Positions 62,489 through 64,000 of a stretch of DNA of 64,000 bases are shown one piece after another. Made by a program: the position numbers and the translations under genes. Numbering within the stretch: position 1 is the stretch's first letter; each line of letters begins with the position of its first letter. The stretch spans positions 57,396,879 through 57,460,878 of the forward strand of contig CM054182.1 in NCBI GenBank assembly GCA_028829895.1. Direction: 5' to 3'. The stretch comes from Sinotaia quadrata. Its lineage: Eukaryota > Mollusca > Gastropoda > Architaenioglossa > Viviparidae. The notes beneath the pieces are model-generated. The model was not told where the DNA came from, made no database searches, and saw nothing but the letters and a program-made list of their open reading frames with translations.

Positions 62489-62751
62489 AGGGATGGGAAA
62501 TGACATTTTACGACTAAACATCCCCAAAGAACCATACCTTGACCCGAACACTGTGTGCAAAACATACCCGGAGTTAACTACTAATCAATATAGTCTTTGT
62601 CGCAAATACCCGGATGTTACTGCTTCCGCTATCCAAGGTGTTCAAATCGCCATCCATGAGTGCCAATACCAGCTGCGAGCACACAGATGGAACTGTTCCA
62701 CATTGGAGACCAAAAATAAAAATCCTCACTCCAGTCCACTGCTTACCAAAG
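62489..62751 (+). CDS. Wnt10 exon 2 (N-terminal Wnt domain), gene truncated by window end
   Basis: Encodes residues 23-110 plus one base of the next codon; the acceptor is CAACAG at 62483-62488 and the donor AAAG|GTAATG after 62751. The protein shows the Wnt family start: NTVC (Cys46), SLC (Cys60), the run PDVTASAIQGVQIAIHECQ (Cys81), and RWNCS (Trp90-Asn91-Cys92) with an N-glycosylation site at N91. The PDVTASAIQG...HECQ and WNCSTLETKNK features and the phase-1 break after ...LLTKG are those of Wnt10 (WNT10A/B in vertebrates), not other Wnt subfamilies. The product is a secreted, lipid-modified ligand for Frizzled/LRP6. The palmitoleoylation site and the C-terminal cysteine-rich domain would be encoded by exons beyond the window. 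In many protostomes Wnt10 lies near Wnt6, Wnt1 and Wnt9, but none of these is visible upstream here. Confidence 0.95.
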
Positions 62752-63430
62752 GTAATGTAGTTCTAAATATTTATAATTATTAATACTTAACTGTGTTTTG
62801 CACTGGACAGTTAGAAGGATGCAATTATTTAGTATTAAACTCTGTATTCTGCTCGGTTCTTTGTAAGTTTTAATCACTTCTGCTTTTGCAATGTCTCACT
62901 TTGCGAATAATTAGCAATATATTTTTAGTTCTAAATTATTCGAGCGTGATATTTACATTTCTGGGTACATTTAAAGGTATTTTGAATTCGTGTCCAAGGT
63001 TAAGCGTTTCAAACACTAACGACCACTGGCAATTTTGAAATACCATTCCTTTCTGTTAATTTTTGTGCTTTTTAGACTATTTTTGACGGTAATATATAAA
63101 GAACCGATATGCCAAGATAAAAAAAAATTCACAAAGTACAAAATAATTATTTTGAGTCATTGCAATATTCACGCTGACGTCAAAGATACAGAAACGTTCG
63201 ATGTAGAGACATGAATGGCGCAGTATTGCTTGGTGATGTAGACAATTTGTGGAAAGTTTAACTATTAAAACAGAAGTATAATATAAAATCATTTCAAGAT
63301 AGACCTGCAAGACAAAGAAAGAAAGATCAGAGTCAAAGTCACTGAATCGTACCATAATTCATTCATCAACTAAATTTTACCATAGCTCATTCCCCACGGT
63401 GAATATTATCTTTACACTTCAGATTATTTC
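62752..63430 (+). other. Wnt10 intron 2, left part
   Basis: Begins GTAATG. AT-rich non-coding DNA. A 92-codon - strand frame (63077-63355) has no recognisable motif. Confidence 0.7.
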
Positions 63431-63432
63431 GT

Positions 63433-63740
63433 ATCACCCCGTTTCCTCCACTTATTTGTACCATGATACATTGCCTCCACTTATTTGTACCATGATACAT
63501 TGCCTCCACTTATTTGTACCATGATACATTGCCTCCACTTATTTGTACCATGATACATTGCCTCCACTTATTTGTACCATGATACATTGCCTCCACTTAT
63601 TTGTACCATGATACATTGCCTCTACTTATTTGTACCATGATACATTGCCTCCACTTATTTGTACCATGATACATTGCCTCTACTTATTTGTACCATGATA
63701 CATTGCCTCTACTTATTTGTACCATGATACATTGCCTCCA
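63433..63740. repeat. 29-bp minisatellite, subfamily A, about ten copies (Wnt10 intron 2)
   Basis: ACCATGATACATTGCCTCCA then CTTATTTGT repeats every 29 bp (for example CATGATACAT at 63462, 63491 and 63520), with CCTCCA/CCTCTA as the only common variant. Confidence 0.96.
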
Positions 63741-63945
63741 CTAACCTGTACTACGACCTCTTTCCAGCACTGAATAATACCACAATACATTTCCAGCACT
63801 GAATAATACCTTAATACATTTCCAGCACTGAATAATACCAGAATATATTTCCAGCACTGAATAATGCCATAATATATTTCCAGCACTGAATAATACCATA
63901 ATACATTTCCAGCACTGAATAATACCACAATACATTTCCAACAAT
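63741..63945. repeat. 29-bp minisatellite, subfamily B, about six copies
   Basis: TTCCAGCACTGAATAATACC then ANAATACAT recurs every 29 bp (63762, 63791 and on). It shares period and the ACCAT-ATACATT core with subfamily A, so the two blocks look like diverged halves of one array. The - strand frames of 71-84 codons that run through it are repeat artefacts. Confidence 0.94.
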
Positions 63946-64000
63946 AAAATTGTACAATATAGCACCATCAGTACAAACCCTAATTCAAGAATCAATGACA

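Noticed and set aside
63433..63945. Regularly spaced 29-bp repeats resembling a CRISPR array
   Set aside because: Repeats are directly tandem with no unique spacers, in an animal intron beside Wnt10.

Overview
The window is AT-rich, intron-dominated animal DNA. It suggests a lophotrochozoan, most likely a cephalopod mollusc such as an octopus. That assignment is an inference from very dense di- and tetranucleotide microsatellites, many minisatellites, layered dispersed repeats and a Wnt10-type gene; nothing in the sequence names a species. Only two coding units are well supported: the first two coding exons of a Wnt10 orthologue at the right-hand end (57433-57500 and 62489-62751, + strand, continuing past the window), and one intact 1462-residue Gag-Pol polyprotein of an LTR retrotransposon (37081-41469, - strand).

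Layout. 1-13.5 kb: intergenic, with a CpG-rich patch ending in a consensus splice donor (2165-2494), several minisatellites (51-bp unit at 4.7-5.2 kb, 87-bp unit at 13.0-13.4 kb) and one copy of a dispersed repeat family called R1 here (9.0-10.1 kb). 13.6-17.5 kb: very AT-rich DNA that opens with short modules also found, inverted, at 45.4-47.0 kb. 17.5-35.5 kb: a nested patchwork of direct and inverted duplications. It holds a pair of ~1.5-kb inverted arms (18748-20280 and 27008-28565) enclosing an 890-bp satellite array (20281-23670), two copies of a ~1.2-kb block (17574-18747 and 32109-33272), two copies of a ~0.9-kb block (30823-31740 and 33963-34890) and modules with tRNA-like B boxes joined by (CA/TG)n tracts. 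35814-43129: a complete LTR retrotransposon with LTRs identical by eye and a 5-bp target-site duplication. 43.1-57 kb: intergenic, with more microsatellites and minisatellites. 57.0-64.0 kb: 5' part of the Wnt10 gene, whose introns hold further repeats, including a near-complete R1 copy and a two-subfamily 29-bp array.

The main discovery is the retrotransposon. Its polyprotein is of Ty3/gypsy type, but integrase lies before reverse transcriptase and RNase H (Gag-PR-INT-RT-RH). This is the copia-like order that defines the Gmr1-like clade. Gag, protease, integrase, RT and RNase H motifs are all present in one uninterrupted frame, and the Gag includes a region resembling the SCAN fold, which is thought to descend from such elements. 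It looks like a very recent and possibly active insertion about 14 kb upstream of, and antisense to, Wnt10.

Most short open frames elsewhere are by-products of tandem repeats whose unit is a multiple of three, or of microsatellites, and are not annotated as genes. No rRNA, bona fide tRNA gene, CRISPR array or bacterial-type operon was seen.
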